NCBI RefSeq assembly: GCF_005144585.1
Contig: NZ_SSMQ01000026.1
Coordinates: forward strand, 1-64,000
Direction of reading: 5' to 3'
Length of the DNA stretch: 64,000 nt
Origin: Polyangium fumosum
GTDB taxonomy: Bacteria > Myxococcota_A > Polyangia > Polyangiales > Polyangiaceae
In this document: in pieces, positions 43,701-53,010 of the stretch
Layout: each line of letters opens with the position of its first letter
Position numbering within the stretch: position 1 is the stretch's first letter
Made by a program: the position numbers and the translations under genes
The notes under the pieces: generated by a model
Told to the model about the DNA's origin: nothing
Seen by the model: only the letters and a program-made list of their open reading frames with translations
The model's database searches: none

Positions 43701-45377
43701 GATGCGCGACATCCGCGCGAGCACCTCACGCCGCCCCGCCTCGTCGATCGGCGCGAGCCCCTCCTTGCCCGGCACGACCGGCACGAGCGACGTGTCCCCG
43801 CCGAACACGCCCACCCGATCGTCCTTGCCGAGGTGCGCGAGGAGCGCCGCCGTCGTCGCGCGCGCGATCGCGAGCGACGGCGCGTCCGTCGCGGCCGACG
43901 TGTCGATCACGATCGCCAGATCGAGCCCGCCCTTCGCGAGCGGCACGTCCGCGGATCGCACCGGCACGATGACGTAGTCGGCCTCCGTCCTCGCGCGCTG
44001 CATCGCGTCCGCGCGCTCCGACGGCGGCACCGTCTCGGGATCCATCGTGTGCGGCGCCGTGTAGCCGCGCGGCGCGACGAGGCCGTCGTCGAAGAGCTCG
44101 ATCGCGAGATCGGCCCTCGGCACGAAGTCCTGCGCGCGCACCGTGATCGTCCCGCCCTCGCGCACGCCGCTCATGCCCGTGCGCACCTCGCGCGCGCCCG
44201 CCCGCGCGAGATCGATCGTGGCCGTCAACTCCTCGATGTGCGGCAGCGACCCCTCGGCGCCCTCGGCGGCCATCGGGTACACGTAGAGCCGGCGTTCACC
44301 GCGCGCGCCCGTGCGTCCGAGCCACTCGGCATAACGCACCACGACACGCCGCGATTGTCCGGGCAAGAGCGGGTAGAGCCGCGCCTTGTACACGCCCGGC
44401 GCCTCCCACTCGAGCAGCGCCGGATCCTCCTTGCTGCCCTCGTAGACGTTCGCCTGGTACTGCGCGGCGGCGGCCGCCTTCTCTTTGACGTACCCCCAGA
44501 ACACCACGCCGTCGCGATCCACGCCGAACTTGTGCAGCGTCGCGCCCGCGGGCGTGCGGAACCGATACACGCCCTCGACCGTCGCCGAGCTCGGATTGAA
44601 GAAGACCTCGTCGACCTCGGTGATCGCGAAGTCGTCCTGGATCGACACGCGCACGTCGAGTCTCTGGATCGCGAGCGGAAAGCGCGGCGCGCCTTGCTCG
44701 CCCGGGCGACGCGCGCCCACCGTGCCCACGCCGTACGGCGAAGGTTCGGCGGAGCGATCCGTCGTCGCGAGGCCGCCCGTCCAGTCCTCCCACGTGAGCA
44801 CCGGCGACGTCTTCGCCGTTGGCTCGCCCTTGTGGGGTTCGAGCGTGAGCCGCTCGCCGGCCGTCGCGCGCCCCGCGCCGTCCGTGCGCACCTCGCCGGC
44901 GAGTACGTATACGTCCGACGCGCCGTCCTTCTGCGCCACGTCGATGCTCGCCCGCACGTGCGCGAGGTGCAGCGGCCCAGTCGGCGTCCGCAGCTCGGTC
45001 GTGATCGTCGCGGGCGTGTCCACGAAGACGCGCCCGTGCTTGATGTCGATCACGTCGGCGTGGAGGACGAGCTCCGCGGGGCCTCGGATGAGCAGCGTCG
45101 CACCCCCGTCGCGCCGGAGCCACGCGAGCCCGTTCTCCTGCACCCGCACCACCTCGCCGTCCACGAGCCTTTCTCGCGGGTACGGAGGCCGTATCGGCTC
45201 GCCGGGCGGCGCGACCAGGACGTCGCGGCGGACCGTCCGCAGCTCGGCCCAGGTCTGGGATCGTGGCAGGAGCGGGCGCTCCGGTTCACGACACGCGGTG
45301 AGCAGCCCCGGACAAACCAGGGCGAAGAACGCCAGCACCACGAGGGCGAGGCGCGAACGAGCGCGGTACGAGGACAT
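40737..45377 (-). CDS. Giant VIT/von Willebrand lipoprotein, paralogue of the preceding gene product
   Basis: The 1546-residue product has a lipoprotein signal (lipobox LLTAC, Cys29), a FecR-like region (100-200), the shared DWTGG signature, a VIT domain (230-430) and a vWA domain. The MIDAS motif is DTSAA (492-496), so the second serine of DxSxS is missing and metal binding may be weaker. A Gly-rich linker (GSIGTIGHGAGTGTG) typical of AgmX/PglI-type proteins follows, and then TPR-like helices. GGAGG at 9 nt supports the start at 45377 over an ATG 18 bp upstream. It is translationally coupled to its paralogue. Confidence 0.8.
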   Translation of the reverse strand: MSSYRARSRLALVVLAFFALVCPGLLTACREPERPLLPRSQTWAELRTVRRDVLVAPPGEPIRPPYPRERLVDGEVVRVQENGLAWLRRDGGATLLIRGPAELVLHADVIDIKHGRVFVDTPATITTELRTPTGPLHLAHVRASIDVAQKDGASDVYVLAGEVRTDGAGRATAGERLTLEPHKGEPTAKTSPVLTWEDWTGGLATTDRSAEPSPYGVGTVGARRPGEQGAPRFPLAIQRLDVRVSIQDDFAITEVDEVFFNPSSATVEGVYRFRTPAGATLHKFGVDRDGVVFWGYVKEKAAAAAQYQANVYEGSKEDPALLEWEAPGVYKARLYPLLPGQSRRVVVRYAEWLGRTGARGERRLYVYPMAAEGAEGSLPHIEELTATIDLARAGAREVRTGMSGVREGGTITVRAQDFVPRADLAIELFDDGLVAPRGYTAPHTMDPETVPPSERADAMQRARTEADYVIVPVRSADVPLAKGGLDLAIVIDTSAATDAPSLAIARATTAALLAHLGKDDRVGVFGGDTSLVPVVPGKEGLAPIDEAGRREVLARMSRIERGGATDLGAMLSQAAALLDPARRGAVVYVGDGAPTVGELRLQELRDRMAKLPRPVRMFGVGVGDEADMALLEGLARGGFAERVADANAAARVALRLLEHAERPVWLGAQVDLGPTVERIFPRDLGALVADESIAVIGRVTTAGLPTSVSLTGPAGTVKTNLQVTRIEDEGDLRRRWAEGRLMQMMAEATGRAAMVDLGSRHAIITPVTSLYVPTKNEMTPEERAELERKKGMARSLVETKRRMGWTPIIKADVDDEEEEVSVATAEVAAAPNADNKEGGTGTRAKGEEGSMGNPVSRSTGNRYGVQGPADNADPHIARQAALRDAAEFGMIGMLNTGAGGDPNAPTAPWGRDDSLASEPTSAVGNQWGNTIGDGFGAGGLGLSGVAEGGGGRGEGIGLGSIGTIGHGAGTGTGQGFGSGQGRLGGQHKSAPPKIMEAPIAMPSAAATAAPAARPPVPQPAPSLPFGSTKQSNAPGDPLAGGDLSGKPSAGEDISKADEDQKPAEKAKRASGLTGTTIVVHVGDVPHQASPCSGAALVPFEERVGLWRERFGRAAGNAQGVRSVYRAALSACEAPTWRERSKLVSLMLDAMPSIAAKVSLWRVMFTDLGVADALYRGILARVRTAQEMRELHAALGLKTMDPSLLEKLIKDTKSPDERVKKVRELVAQWPDDFALALRLLDMLEDASDDAGARELGRTLRSRPDADARVRTAVGELYMRLAAKEADAGKKAAYEAEARRSFGEIVEFAPDDPVARRRLGDLLRAHGWYADAARQYETLARLAPDDTSVSLLLAAAAEGMGKLEEAIKWTEKGGAAGAPDAEQSPAVTARAFAATYLAWGRLLAQKNGKKDEEQTLRARLLRVISTERAAGKAPRGARVSLTWSHPEFHPSLWTNGLGTQMPAPEGDVTLGIAQALLPMRPDARVEVRLEGEDVEHAARLGAEAILTIVFDEGEDGETIVKQSIRFARGGKPVRAFAISKGEAREVEP

Positions 45378-45549
45378 CCTGGGGTGCCTCCACATCGAAA
45401 GGAATGCGAAGGCACAGGCGCGCCCCCGATCCTGTCGAGAAGACTCTACCAGGACACCCGAGCTGGGATTTGGTTCCTTTTGAGATGGGATCGCGAGGGA
45501 GGGGCGAGGAGCGAGGCGAAGACGTCACCCCGCTCCTCGTCGAGCCTGC

Positions 45550-47535
45550 TCAGGGCGGGGGGGCCGCCTGGCTCTTCTTCGCCGACTTCAGGATGTTGAA
45601 CTCGACGCGGCGGTTCTTCTGGCGGCCAGCGGACTGCTTGTTGTCGGCGACCGGCTTGTCGGGCCCGTAGCCCTTCGCCTGGATCCGCGTCTTGTCGATG
45701 CCCTTGTCGATCAGGTACTTGACCACGGCATCGGCGCGCTTCTGCGACAGCGCCCGGTTCTCCTCCGTCTTGCCCACGTTGTCCGTGTGGCCCGCGACCT
45801 CCACGAGGAAGATCTCCTTGTGGATTTCGAGCACGCTCGCGACCGCGTTGAGCACGGCGAAGCTCGTCGCGCCCTGGATCTTGTCGCTGTTCGTGGCGAA
45901 CTCGACGCGCTGGAGGATCTTGATGTCGTCGTCCGTGATCGTGACGAGCGACGGGCCCTTGTCCGGGCAGCCGTCGGTGTCCTCGAAGCCGTTCAGGTTC
46001 TCCGGCTGCTTCGGGCACTTGTCCTTGTCGTCCGGGATGCCGTCCTTGTCCGAGTCCGGCGACTCGTCGGGGCAGCCGTCCTCGTCCTTGAAGCCGTTGT
46101 AGACCTCCGGCTGATCGATGCACTCGTCGGAATCGTCGTTGATCTTGTCACCGTCGTTGTCCGGATCCGGGCAACCGTCGGTGTCGGCGAAGCCGTCGGT
46201 GTCTTCCGGCTGATCCGGGCAGCCGTCGGCCTTGTCGGCGACGCCGTCCTGATCCTTGTCCGGGCAGCCGTAGAACTCCTTCACGCGCATCTTGCCGAAG
46301 TCGTCGGGGCACTTGTCGTCCGCGTCCCCGATGCCGTCCTTGTCGCGATCCGGCAGCTCGTCGGGGCAGCCGTCGTCGTCGTTCAGGCCGTTGATCGTCT
46401 CCGGCTTGAGCGGGCACTTGTCCTTGACGTCGGGGACCTTGTCCTGATCGTTGTCGTCTTCGAGGCAGCCGTCGTCGTCCTCGAAGCCGTCGATGTCCTC
46501 GGCGATCGACGGGCACTTGTCGTCCTTGTCGTTGATGCCGTCGCCGTCCTCGTCGCCGACCTCCGCGACGAACGCGATGCCGCCGAGCGCGCGGAAGAGC
46601 GGCACGCCCACGCCTTGCAGCACGCCGCCGCCACCGCCGACCGTGAAGGCGAGCGGCAGGCTGAGCGGCGTGATCTGAAGGGCGCCGTCGACCTCGAGCG
46701 AGTTCGTCCCGTTCTGCGAGCTGAACTTCGTGCCGCCGAAGCCCTCGGCGATCACGCGGACCGTCGGGCTCACCCGGTAGCCGAGCGCCGCGCCGTAGCG
46801 GAACTCGAAGGGACCGACCGTCGTCGTGCCGAGCCGCGCCTCGGGGCGGTAGACGCCGCGCAGGTTCAGGCCGAACGACAACGCACCGAACGAGCCGTCG
46901 AAGATCAGCCGACCGCCGGCCGTGATCGGCGTGCTGTTGCCGATGTACTTGTCCTTCGCCGTGATCGTCCCGAGCGGCGCCGACACGTCCACGGCGCCGC
47001 CGAGCACCACGGCGCTGTTCTTCGGGTCGCCGTAGAAGCGGAACTTGCCTTCGAGCGTCGCGTCGCCGACGCCGAACGCCTTGAGCCCGTTCGGATCGGG
47101 CCCGCCCGTGTCGAGGTTGATGCCCGAGCCGCTCACGTACATCACGGGCAGACGCAGGCCGATCTGCACGGCCGGGATGGGCGTCAGCGACGCGAGCACG
47201 TCGGCCGTGAACATGTCGCTGATGACCGCGACGTCCTGGAGCTGCGCGTTCGGCGAGGCGCAGTCCGCCTGCGCCCTACAGCTCTTCACCACGAACGGTT
47301 TGTTCGCGTAGTTCACCATCAGGCCCGCGGTGAAGCCCATCGCGGCGTCCATGCGAGCGCCCGCGACCGTGAGGTAGTTCTTCGAGCCCGGCACGGGTTC
47401 GAACCGCTGGACGGAGAACTCTCCCTCCTTGGCGCCCCCCGCGGAGCTCTCCTGGGCCAGCGCGGCGGTTGGAACGAGCGAGACGGAGAGAAGTCCCAGA
47501 AGAGTCAGCAGCCTTGGCGATAGTCGCGTTCTCAT
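45550..47535 (-). CDS. OmpA-family outer-membrane protein with thrombospondin-3-like repeats
   Basis: The 661-residue protein has a signal peptide ending ALA-Q, an outer-membrane beta-barrel-like region to about residue 345, and then about 185 residues of acidic repeats (DxDxDGxxDxxDxCP). These match thrombospondin type-3 calcium-binding repeats. A C-terminal OmpA domain (EVAGHTDNVGKTEENRALSQKRADAV, GRQKNRRVEF) should bind peptidoglycan. It therefore links outer membrane and cell wall through a calcium-stiffened rod. AAGAGGG precedes the start. Confidence 0.9.
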   Translation of the reverse strand: MRTRLSPRLLTLLGLLSVSLVPTAALAQESSAGGAKEGEFSVQRFEPVPGSKNYLTVAGARMDAAMGFTAGLMVNYANKPFVVKSCRAQADCASPNAQLQDVAVISDMFTADVLASLTPIPAVQIGLRLPVMYVSGSGINLDTGGPDPNGLKAFGVGDATLEGKFRFYGDPKNSAVVLGGAVDVSAPLGTITAKDKYIGNSTPITAGGRLIFDGSFGALSFGLNLRGVYRPEARLGTTTVGPFEFRYGAALGYRVSPTVRVIAEGFGGTKFSSQNGTNSLEVDGALQITPLSLPLAFTVGGGGGVLQGVGVPLFRALGGIAFVAEVGDEDGDGINDKDDKCPSIAEDIDGFEDDDGCLEDDNDQDKVPDVKDKCPLKPETINGLNDDDGCPDELPDRDKDGIGDADDKCPDDFGKMRVKEFYGCPDKDQDGVADKADGCPDQPEDTDGFADTDGCPDPDNDGDKINDDSDECIDQPEVYNGFKDEDGCPDESPDSDKDGIPDDKDKCPKQPENLNGFEDTDGCPDKGPSLVTITDDDIKILQRVEFATNSDKIQGATSFAVLNAVASVLEIHKEIFLVEVAGHTDNVGKTEENRALSQKRADAVVKYLIDKGIDKTRIQAKGYGPDKPVADNKQSAGRQKNRRVEFNILKSAKKSQAAPPP

Positions 47536-47994
47536 CAACCCTCTTGGCGCGGACAGCAAACCGGCACGTTGGGAACGGCGGTACACGAGAATTGCAGGAA
47601 TAGAAGACCGTCCAGAGCGCCGCAACGGGGATCCTGGATTCGGGTGAAATTTCGAGCCGTTCTGGTCGTACTGGACGCGATCCGCGGTGCCGGCTTGCGC
47701 CGGCGCGGCGGGCCCGGGGGCGCGAAAGGCCGTCGCGGAGGGGCCGTCCACGACGCGGACGACCCGGAGACCGGGTTTTCCCCGAGGGACCTCGGAACCT
47801 GTCCCTTGGCCAGGCGGCCAACACCGATCCACGTTGACCACACCCGCTCGGCGTGAGACATCGCCCCTGCCCGAGCGCCCGGACGATCCGTGCGCGGGCA
47901 CGGCGAGACGAACCTCGTTACGACACCCAAAGCGCGCGGCACGCGGATTCCAAAGCGGGGCCCCGTCCGGCGCGACACACGCAGCAAACGCGCC
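47536..47994. other. 459-bp divergent intergenic region
   Basis: No gene is convincing here. It separates two outer-membrane protein genes transcribed in opposite directions and should carry both promoters. Only the one for the OmpA-type gene is proposed. Confidence 0.5.
47597..47625 (-). promoter_or_regulatory. Candidate promoter of the OmpA-family gene
   Basis: Minus strand TTGCGG (47620-47625), 17 nt, TATTCC (47597-47602), about 60 nt before the start codon. Both boxes are imperfect. Confidence 0.35.
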
Positions 47995-50115
47995 ATGCGA
48001 ATTTCGTCGCGGTACCTAGGCTCCTCGTACGGATCGGGAACGAGAACGGCAGTGTCGCTCGCGGCGCTCGCCTTCGGCCTCTCTGCGGCAGGGTCCGCCC
48101 TCGCCCAGCCCGCGGCGCCGCCTCCGCCCAAGCCCGCGGAGACCACGACGACAGCGCCGACGACGGCGCCCGCAGACGAGCCTCTCGTACCGCCGAACGG
48201 CACGACGCCGCCCGCGACCACGCCTGCGACGCCGCCCGCGACCACGCCTGCGCAAAAGCCCGCCGCGCCCGTCGCTGCCACGCCGGATCCGGATCGCGAC
48301 GCGCGCGCGCTCACGCGCCAGGGCGCCGATCGTCCTGCGCCGACAGGCGACGTGGGCGTGCGGCCGAGCGACGTCTTCGCGGAGGACTGGTGGTCCCAGG
48401 CGCGACCAAGCCTGGAGATCCACGGCCTCTTCCGCGTACGCGCCGAGCTCTTCCATACGTTCGATCTCGGCCGTCGAGAGCTGCCCGATCGCGCGCTCTG
48501 GCCGCAGCCGCCGGACAACGCCTACTACCCCATGTCGGGCGAGGTGCAGACCGTCACCCTCTGCGGCGACGATCCCACGGGGACCACGCCTTGTGAGAAC
48601 CACACGCAGGCCGGCGCGAACATGCGCTTCCGCCTCACGCCGGAGCTGCACATCAGCGACAACCTCCGGGTCCTCTCGCAGATCGACATCCTCGACAACT
48701 TCGTCCTCGGCTCGACGCCCGAGGGCTACTGGAACAACCCCGCAGCCGGCGGCGGCTACACCGTCGGCCAGCGCGGCGGCTACGCGCCGATCGGCGCGCT
48801 CGCGACCACCTCGTGGGCGCCCGTTGCGGGACAAACGAGCACGGTCGACAGCATCATCGTCAAGCGCGCCTGGGGCGAGTACGTCACGCCCGTCGGCCTC
48901 CTCCGCTTCGGCCGCATGCCGAACCAGTGGGGCCTCGGCATCCTCAACAACGAGGGCAACGGCTACGACTCCGACTACCAGAGCACGGTCGACCGGATCA
49001 TGTTCGTCACCGGCATCAAGAAGTACGACCTCTACTTCGCCGGCGCGTGGGACTTCATCAGCGAGGGGGCGACGAGCGCCGCGCTCCGCGAGCAACAGGG
49101 CCAGCCCTACGATCTCGGCCAGTTCGACGACGTGAGCCAGTACGTGTTCATGGCCGCGCGCAGGCGGGATCCCGAGCTCGCGCGGCTCGATCTCGCCAAG
49201 GGGCTGCCGGTCATCAACGGCGGCCTCTACTTCGCCTACCGCAACCAGGCCCTCGCGAACGACACCACGGATCCGGCGACGAGCGCCACGTTCGGCCAGG
49301 CATCGAACAACATCCGCGCCGGCTACTCCCGCCGCGGCGCGCAGTTCTTCACGCCCGACCTCTGGTTCCAGTTCCTCTACAAGAAGTTCCGCTTCGAGGC
49401 CGAGGCCTCGATGACCTACGGCACCATCGACAACCTCCAGACCGCGGGCGGCACCACCGTCGAGAGCAACCCGCTCGACGCCGAGGACACCGGCTGGACC
49501 GTGCGGAGCTTCATCGTCGCGGCGCAGTCCGAGTTCCGCGCCCTCGACGACAAACTCCGCCTCGACCTCGGCTTCGGCTGGGCCTCGGGGGATCCCGACG
49601 TCGAGGGCCTCGCGCCGCCGCGCGGCGGCCTCGAGCGGCAGCTCACGGCCGATCGGACGTTCTCGACGGGCCGGTTCCACCAGGACTACCGCGTCGACCT
49701 CATCCTCTGGCGCAACATCATGAGCCGCGTGCAGGGCGCGTACTACTTCCGTCCTTCGGTGCAGTACGACTTCGCGCGCGACCCGAACGGACAGCGCCTC
49801 GGCGGCAGCGCGGCGATCATCTGGAGCCGCGCGAGCGAGTTCATTCAGACGCCCGGCAACAAGCGTGACCTCGGCGTCGAGCTCGATTTCTCGCTCTATT
49901 TCCAGGCGAAGGACGGCGCGCTGAACGACCGTCCCGATCAGATGGGCGGCTTCTACACGATGCTCCAGTACGGCGTGCTCTTCCCCCTCGGCGGCTTCAA
50001 CTACTTGCCCGGCGAGGCCAGCCGCTACGAGAGCGCTCCGGAGAACCGCAACGCGCCGGCGCTCGACACCGAGACGGCGATGACGCTCCGCTGGTACCTC
50101 GGGATCATGTTCTGA
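47995..50115 (+). CDS. Predicted outer-membrane barrel protein, myxobacterial type
   Basis: The 706-residue protein has a signal peptide (VSLAALAFGLSAAGSALAQ), a Pro/Thr-rich linker to about residue 95, then many alternating amphipathic strands (for example RFRLTPELHISDNLRVLSQIDI and YRVDLILWRNIM) ending in an aromatic strand (WYLGIMF). This layout is typical of large beta-barrels. It contains WGLGILNNEGNGYDSDY and resembles conserved myxobacterial outer-membrane proteins (TIGR04551-like, from memory). The start at 47995 is chosen because a signal peptide follows it closely. alaS begins 30 bp downstream. Confidence 0.7.
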   Translation: MRISSRYLGSSYGSGTRTAVSLAALAFGLSAAGSALAQPAAPPPPKPAETTTTAPTTAPADEPLVPPNGTTPPATTPATPPATTPAQKPAAPVAATPDPDRDARALTRQGADRPAPTGDVGVRPSDVFAEDWWSQARPSLEIHGLFRVRAELFHTFDLGRRELPDRALWPQPPDNAYYPMSGEVQTVTLCGDDPTGTTPCENHTQAGANMRFRLTPELHISDNLRVLSQIDILDNFVLGSTPEGYWNNPAAGGGYTVGQRGGYAPIGALATTSWAPVAGQTSTVDSIIVKRAWGEYVTPVGLLRFGRMPNQWGLGILNNEGNGYDSDYQSTVDRIMFVTGIKKYDLYFAGAWDFISEGATSAALREQQGQPYDLGQFDDVSQYVFMAARRRDPELARLDLAKGLPVINGGLYFAYRNQALANDTTDPATSATFGQASNNIRAGYSRRGAQFFTPDLWFQFLYKKFRFEAEASMTYGTIDNLQTAGGTTVESNPLDAEDTGWTVRSFIVAAQSEFRALDDKLRLDLGFGWASGDPDVEGLAPPRGGLERQLTADRTFSTGRFHQDYRVDLILWRNIMSRVQGAYYFRPSVQYDFARDPNGQRLGGSAAIIWSRASEFIQTPGNKRDLGVELDFSLYFQAKDGALNDRPDQMGGFYTMLQYGVLFPLGGFNYLPGEASRYESAPENRNAPALDTETAMTLRWYLGIMF

Positions 50116-50145
50116 GGCGCGAAACATGGTAGATGGGCGGGCGCC

Positions 50146-52929
50146 ATGTCCGCCTCGAGCCATCAGATCCGCCGCACCTTCCTCGATTTCTTCGCCTCTC
50201 GCGGCCACGAGGTCGTCCCGAGCGCGCCGATCGTCCCGCAGAACGACCCCACGTTGATGTTCGTCAACGCCGGGATGGTCCCGTTCAAGGACGTCTTCAC
50301 GGGCAAGGACCGCCGCGCGTACACGCGCGCCGCGAGCAGCCAGAAGTGCATCCGCATCAGCGGCAAGCACAACGACCTCGAGAACGTCGGCGTCACCGCG
50401 CGCCACCACACGTTCTTCGAGATGCTCGGCAACTTCAGCTTCGGCGACTACTTCAAGGAAGAGGCCATCACGAGCGCGTGGGAGCTGCTCACGAAGGTCT
50501 ACGGCGTCCCGAAGGAGCGGCTCGTCGTCACCGTGTTCAAGGGCGAGAACAACTTCCCCGCGGACGAGGAGGCGGCCTCGATCTGGCGCAAGGTCACGGG
50601 CTTCGGCGACGATCGCATCCTCCGGCTCGGCATGGCGGACAACTTCTGGAGCATGGGCGACACCGGCCCGTGTGGCCCCTGCTCGGAGATCCACTTCTTC
50701 ACGGGCGACGAGGTCGACCTCGCGCGGTTCGGCGAGGAGCCCCGGCTCGACGGCTCCGGCTGGACCGAGATCTGGAACCTCGTCTTCATGCAGTACGACC
50801 GCGCGGAGAAGGACGCGCCCGTCACGTCGCTCCCGGCGCCGAGCATCGACACGGGCATGGGCCTCGAGCGCATTTCGTTCGTGCTCCAAGGGGTCACGTC
50901 GAACTACGACACCGACCTCTTGCGCCCGCTCGTCGAGCGCGCGGCCGAGATCGCGGGCAAGAAGTACGGCGCGAGCCTCGCGCCCGACGACGTCTCGATG
51001 CGCGTCATCGCCGACCACGCCCGCACCACCGCCTTCCTCGTGGCCGAGGGCGTGATGCCCGAGAAGCAACGGCGCGAGTACGTGCTCCGCCGCGTCATGC
51101 GCCGCGCGATCCGGCACGGCTACCGGCTCGGCATCGAAAAACCCTTCCTCCACGAGGTCGCGCTGCTCGTCGTGGATCGCATGGGCGACGTCTACCCCGA
51201 GCTTCGTGATCGGCGCGAGCTCATCGCCCGCGTCACCGAGGACGAGGAGGTCCGCTTCCGCGCCACGTTGAAGCGCGGCATGAAGATCCTCGACGAGCGC
51301 TTCGAGGAGATGCGCGAGAAGGGCGACAAGGCCCTCTCGGCGCCGGCGGCCGCGGACCTCTACACGACGTACGGCTTCCCGCTCGATCTGACGCAGGTCA
51401 TCTGCGGCGAGCAGGGTTTTGCCGTTGATCTCGAGGGCGCCGAGAAGATCGTCAAGGGCGCGGACGAGGCCGACGGGCCGATCGATCCGACGGCCGCCGT
51501 CGACCCGGCATACCGGCAGGCCCGCGAAAAACTCGGCTCGCCCGTGACCTTCACCGGCTACGAGCGCGAGGCGGGCGAGAGCGAGGTCGTCGTGATCATC
51601 GCGGTCGAAACGAAGGACGGCTCGGACAAACTCACCCGCGCGCTCGTGGACCGGGCGAGCGCGGGCGCGCGCGTCGAGGTCGTCGTGAAGGAGACGCCCT
51701 TCTACGCGGAGAGCGGCGGCCAGGTCGGCGACATCGGCGTGATCACGGCGGGGTTTGGGGCGCAGGACGCCGAAGGCGATCCGAAGCCCCAAATGTCGAT
51801 GGGCGATCTGCGCATCCGCGTCACGGATACGCAGCGCCCGCTCACCGGGCTCGTCGTGCACGAGGGTGTGGTCGAGGCGGGCGAGGTCAGCGTGGGCCAG
51901 AAGGTCACGCTCACCGTCGATCACGCCGCGCGCTCGGCCACGCGGCGCAACCACTCCGCGACGCACCTGCTCCACTGGGCCCTGCGCACGGTGCTCGGCG
52001 AACATGCGCAGCAGAAGGGCTCGCGCGTCGGCCCGGACATGCTCCGCTTCGACTTCGCGCACAACAAGCCTCTCACGCGTGACGAGGTCGAGCGCATCGA
52101 GGACCTCGTGAACGGCAAGGTCCTGGAGAACGCGCCGGTGCTCACGGAGGTCTTGCCCGTCGACGAGGCGCGCAAGCGCGGCGCCGTCGCGATCTTCGAG
52201 GAGAAGTACGGCGACGTCGTCCGCATGTTGACGATGACCCAGGACTCGATCGAGCTCTGCGGCGGCACGCACGCGCGCGCGCTCGGCGACATCGGCCTGT
52301 TCAAGATCACGGGCGAGGGCGGCGTCGCGGCCGGCGTGCGTCGCGTCTTCGCGGCGACGGGCAAGAACGCGCTCGGCTACATGCGCGGCCTGGAAGACGA
52401 CATCCAGAAGGCGCGCCAGGTCGCGAAGGCACAAGGCGGCGACCTCGCGGACAAGATCGGCAAGATCGTCGCGCACGAGCGGGAGCTCGAGAAGAAGGTC
52501 GCCGAGCTCGAGCGCCGGCTCATCGAGGGTGGCGGCCCCGGCGGCGGCGGGGGCGGCGGGATCGACGCGATGCTCGCGGAGGCCCGCGAGATCTCGGGCA
52601 TCAAGGTCCTCGCCCGGCGCATGCCCGACGGCACGCAGGCGGCGGCGCTGCGCGAGATCGCGGAGAAGCTCCGGGACAAACTCGGCGCGTCGAGCCTCGT
52701 GCTCGTCGGCGCGGTGGACGCGGGCAAGGCGCAGCTCGCGGTGATGGTCTCGAAGGCCGCGACGAGCCGGGTGAAGGCCGGCGACGTCATCAAGAACGTG
52801 GCTGCCCTCGTGGGTGGGCGCGGCGGCGGCCGGCCCGACATGGCGCAGGCCGGCGGTCCCGAGGCCGGCAAGCTCGACGAGGCCATCGCGGCCACGTATG
52901 GCGAGGTCGAGCGTCTCGTGACGGCGTGA
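50146..52929 (+). CDS. alaS: Alanyl-tRNA synthetase
   Basis: The 927-residue protein is complete. It has the class II aminoacylation core (HHTFFEMLGNFSFGDYFKEE, NLVFMQYDR, GMGLERI), the editing domain zinc ligands (HSATHLLHWALR and CGGTHARALGD), and the C-terminal coiled coil plus DHHA1-like region (GGRGGGRPDMAQAGG). It charges tRNA-Ala and clears mischarged Ser/Gly. The length is at the long end of the family. Confidence 0.97.
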   Translation: MSASSHQIRRTFLDFFASRGHEVVPSAPIVPQNDPTLMFVNAGMVPFKDVFTGKDRRAYTRAASSQKCIRISGKHNDLENVGVTARHHTFFEMLGNFSFGDYFKEEAITSAWELLTKVYGVPKERLVVTVFKGENNFPADEEAASIWRKVTGFGDDRILRLGMADNFWSMGDTGPCGPCSEIHFFTGDEVDLARFGEEPRLDGSGWTEIWNLVFMQYDRAEKDAPVTSLPAPSIDTGMGLERISFVLQGVTSNYDTDLLRPLVERAAEIAGKKYGASLAPDDVSMRVIADHARTTAFLVAEGVMPEKQRREYVLRRVMRRAIRHGYRLGIEKPFLHEVALLVVDRMGDVYPELRDRRELIARVTEDEEVRFRATLKRGMKILDERFEEMREKGDKALSAPAAADLYTTYGFPLDLTQVICGEQGFAVDLEGAEKIVKGADEADGPIDPTAAVDPAYRQAREKLGSPVTFTGYEREAGESEVVVIIAVETKDGSDKLTRALVDRASAGARVEVVVKETPFYAESGGQVGDIGVITAGFGAQDAEGDPKPQMSMGDLRIRVTDTQRPLTGLVVHEGVVEAGEVSVGQKVTLTVDHAARSATRRNHSATHLLHWALRTVLGEHAQQKGSRVGPDMLRFDFAHNKPLTRDEVERIEDLVNGKVLENAPVLTEVLPVDEARKRGAVAIFEEKYGDVVRMLTMTQDSIELCGGTHARALGDIGLFKITGEGGVAAGVRRVFAATGKNALGYMRGLEDDIQKARQVAKAQGGDLADKIGKIVAHERELEKKVAELERRLIEGGGPGGGGGGGIDAMLAEAREISGIKVLARRMPDGTQAAALREIAEKLRDKLGASSLVLVGAVDAGKAQLAVMVSKAATSRVKAGDVIKNVAALVGGRGGGRPDMAQAGGPEAGKLDEAIAATYGEVERLVTA

Positions 52930-53010
52930 CCGTCGCGGAGGGGGACGAGGTGAGTCGATGAGCGGACCTGAACCCGTCCCTCCGTGCAGCTACCTGCTTC
53001 AGGTCACGCC

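Noticed and set aside
45505-45539. Hairpin downstream of the OmpA-family gene as terminator
   Set aside because: A 9-bp stem with a 17-base loop and no T-run on the needed strand is too weak to list.
40818-45599. 1593-codon plus-strand frame opposite the vWA giant
   Set aside because: Arg/His/Ala-rich nonsense without domains, while the minus strand encodes recognisable FecR, VIT and vWA parts.
45970-46550. Repeat array resembling a CRISPR or minisatellite in the OmpA-type gene
   Set aside because: The repeats are in-frame thrombospondin-3-like Asp-rich units with variable length and no spacer structure.
48016-52476. 1486-codon minus-strand frame opposite the barrel gene and alaS
   Set aside because: It covers alaS on the wrong strand and has no family-like sequence.
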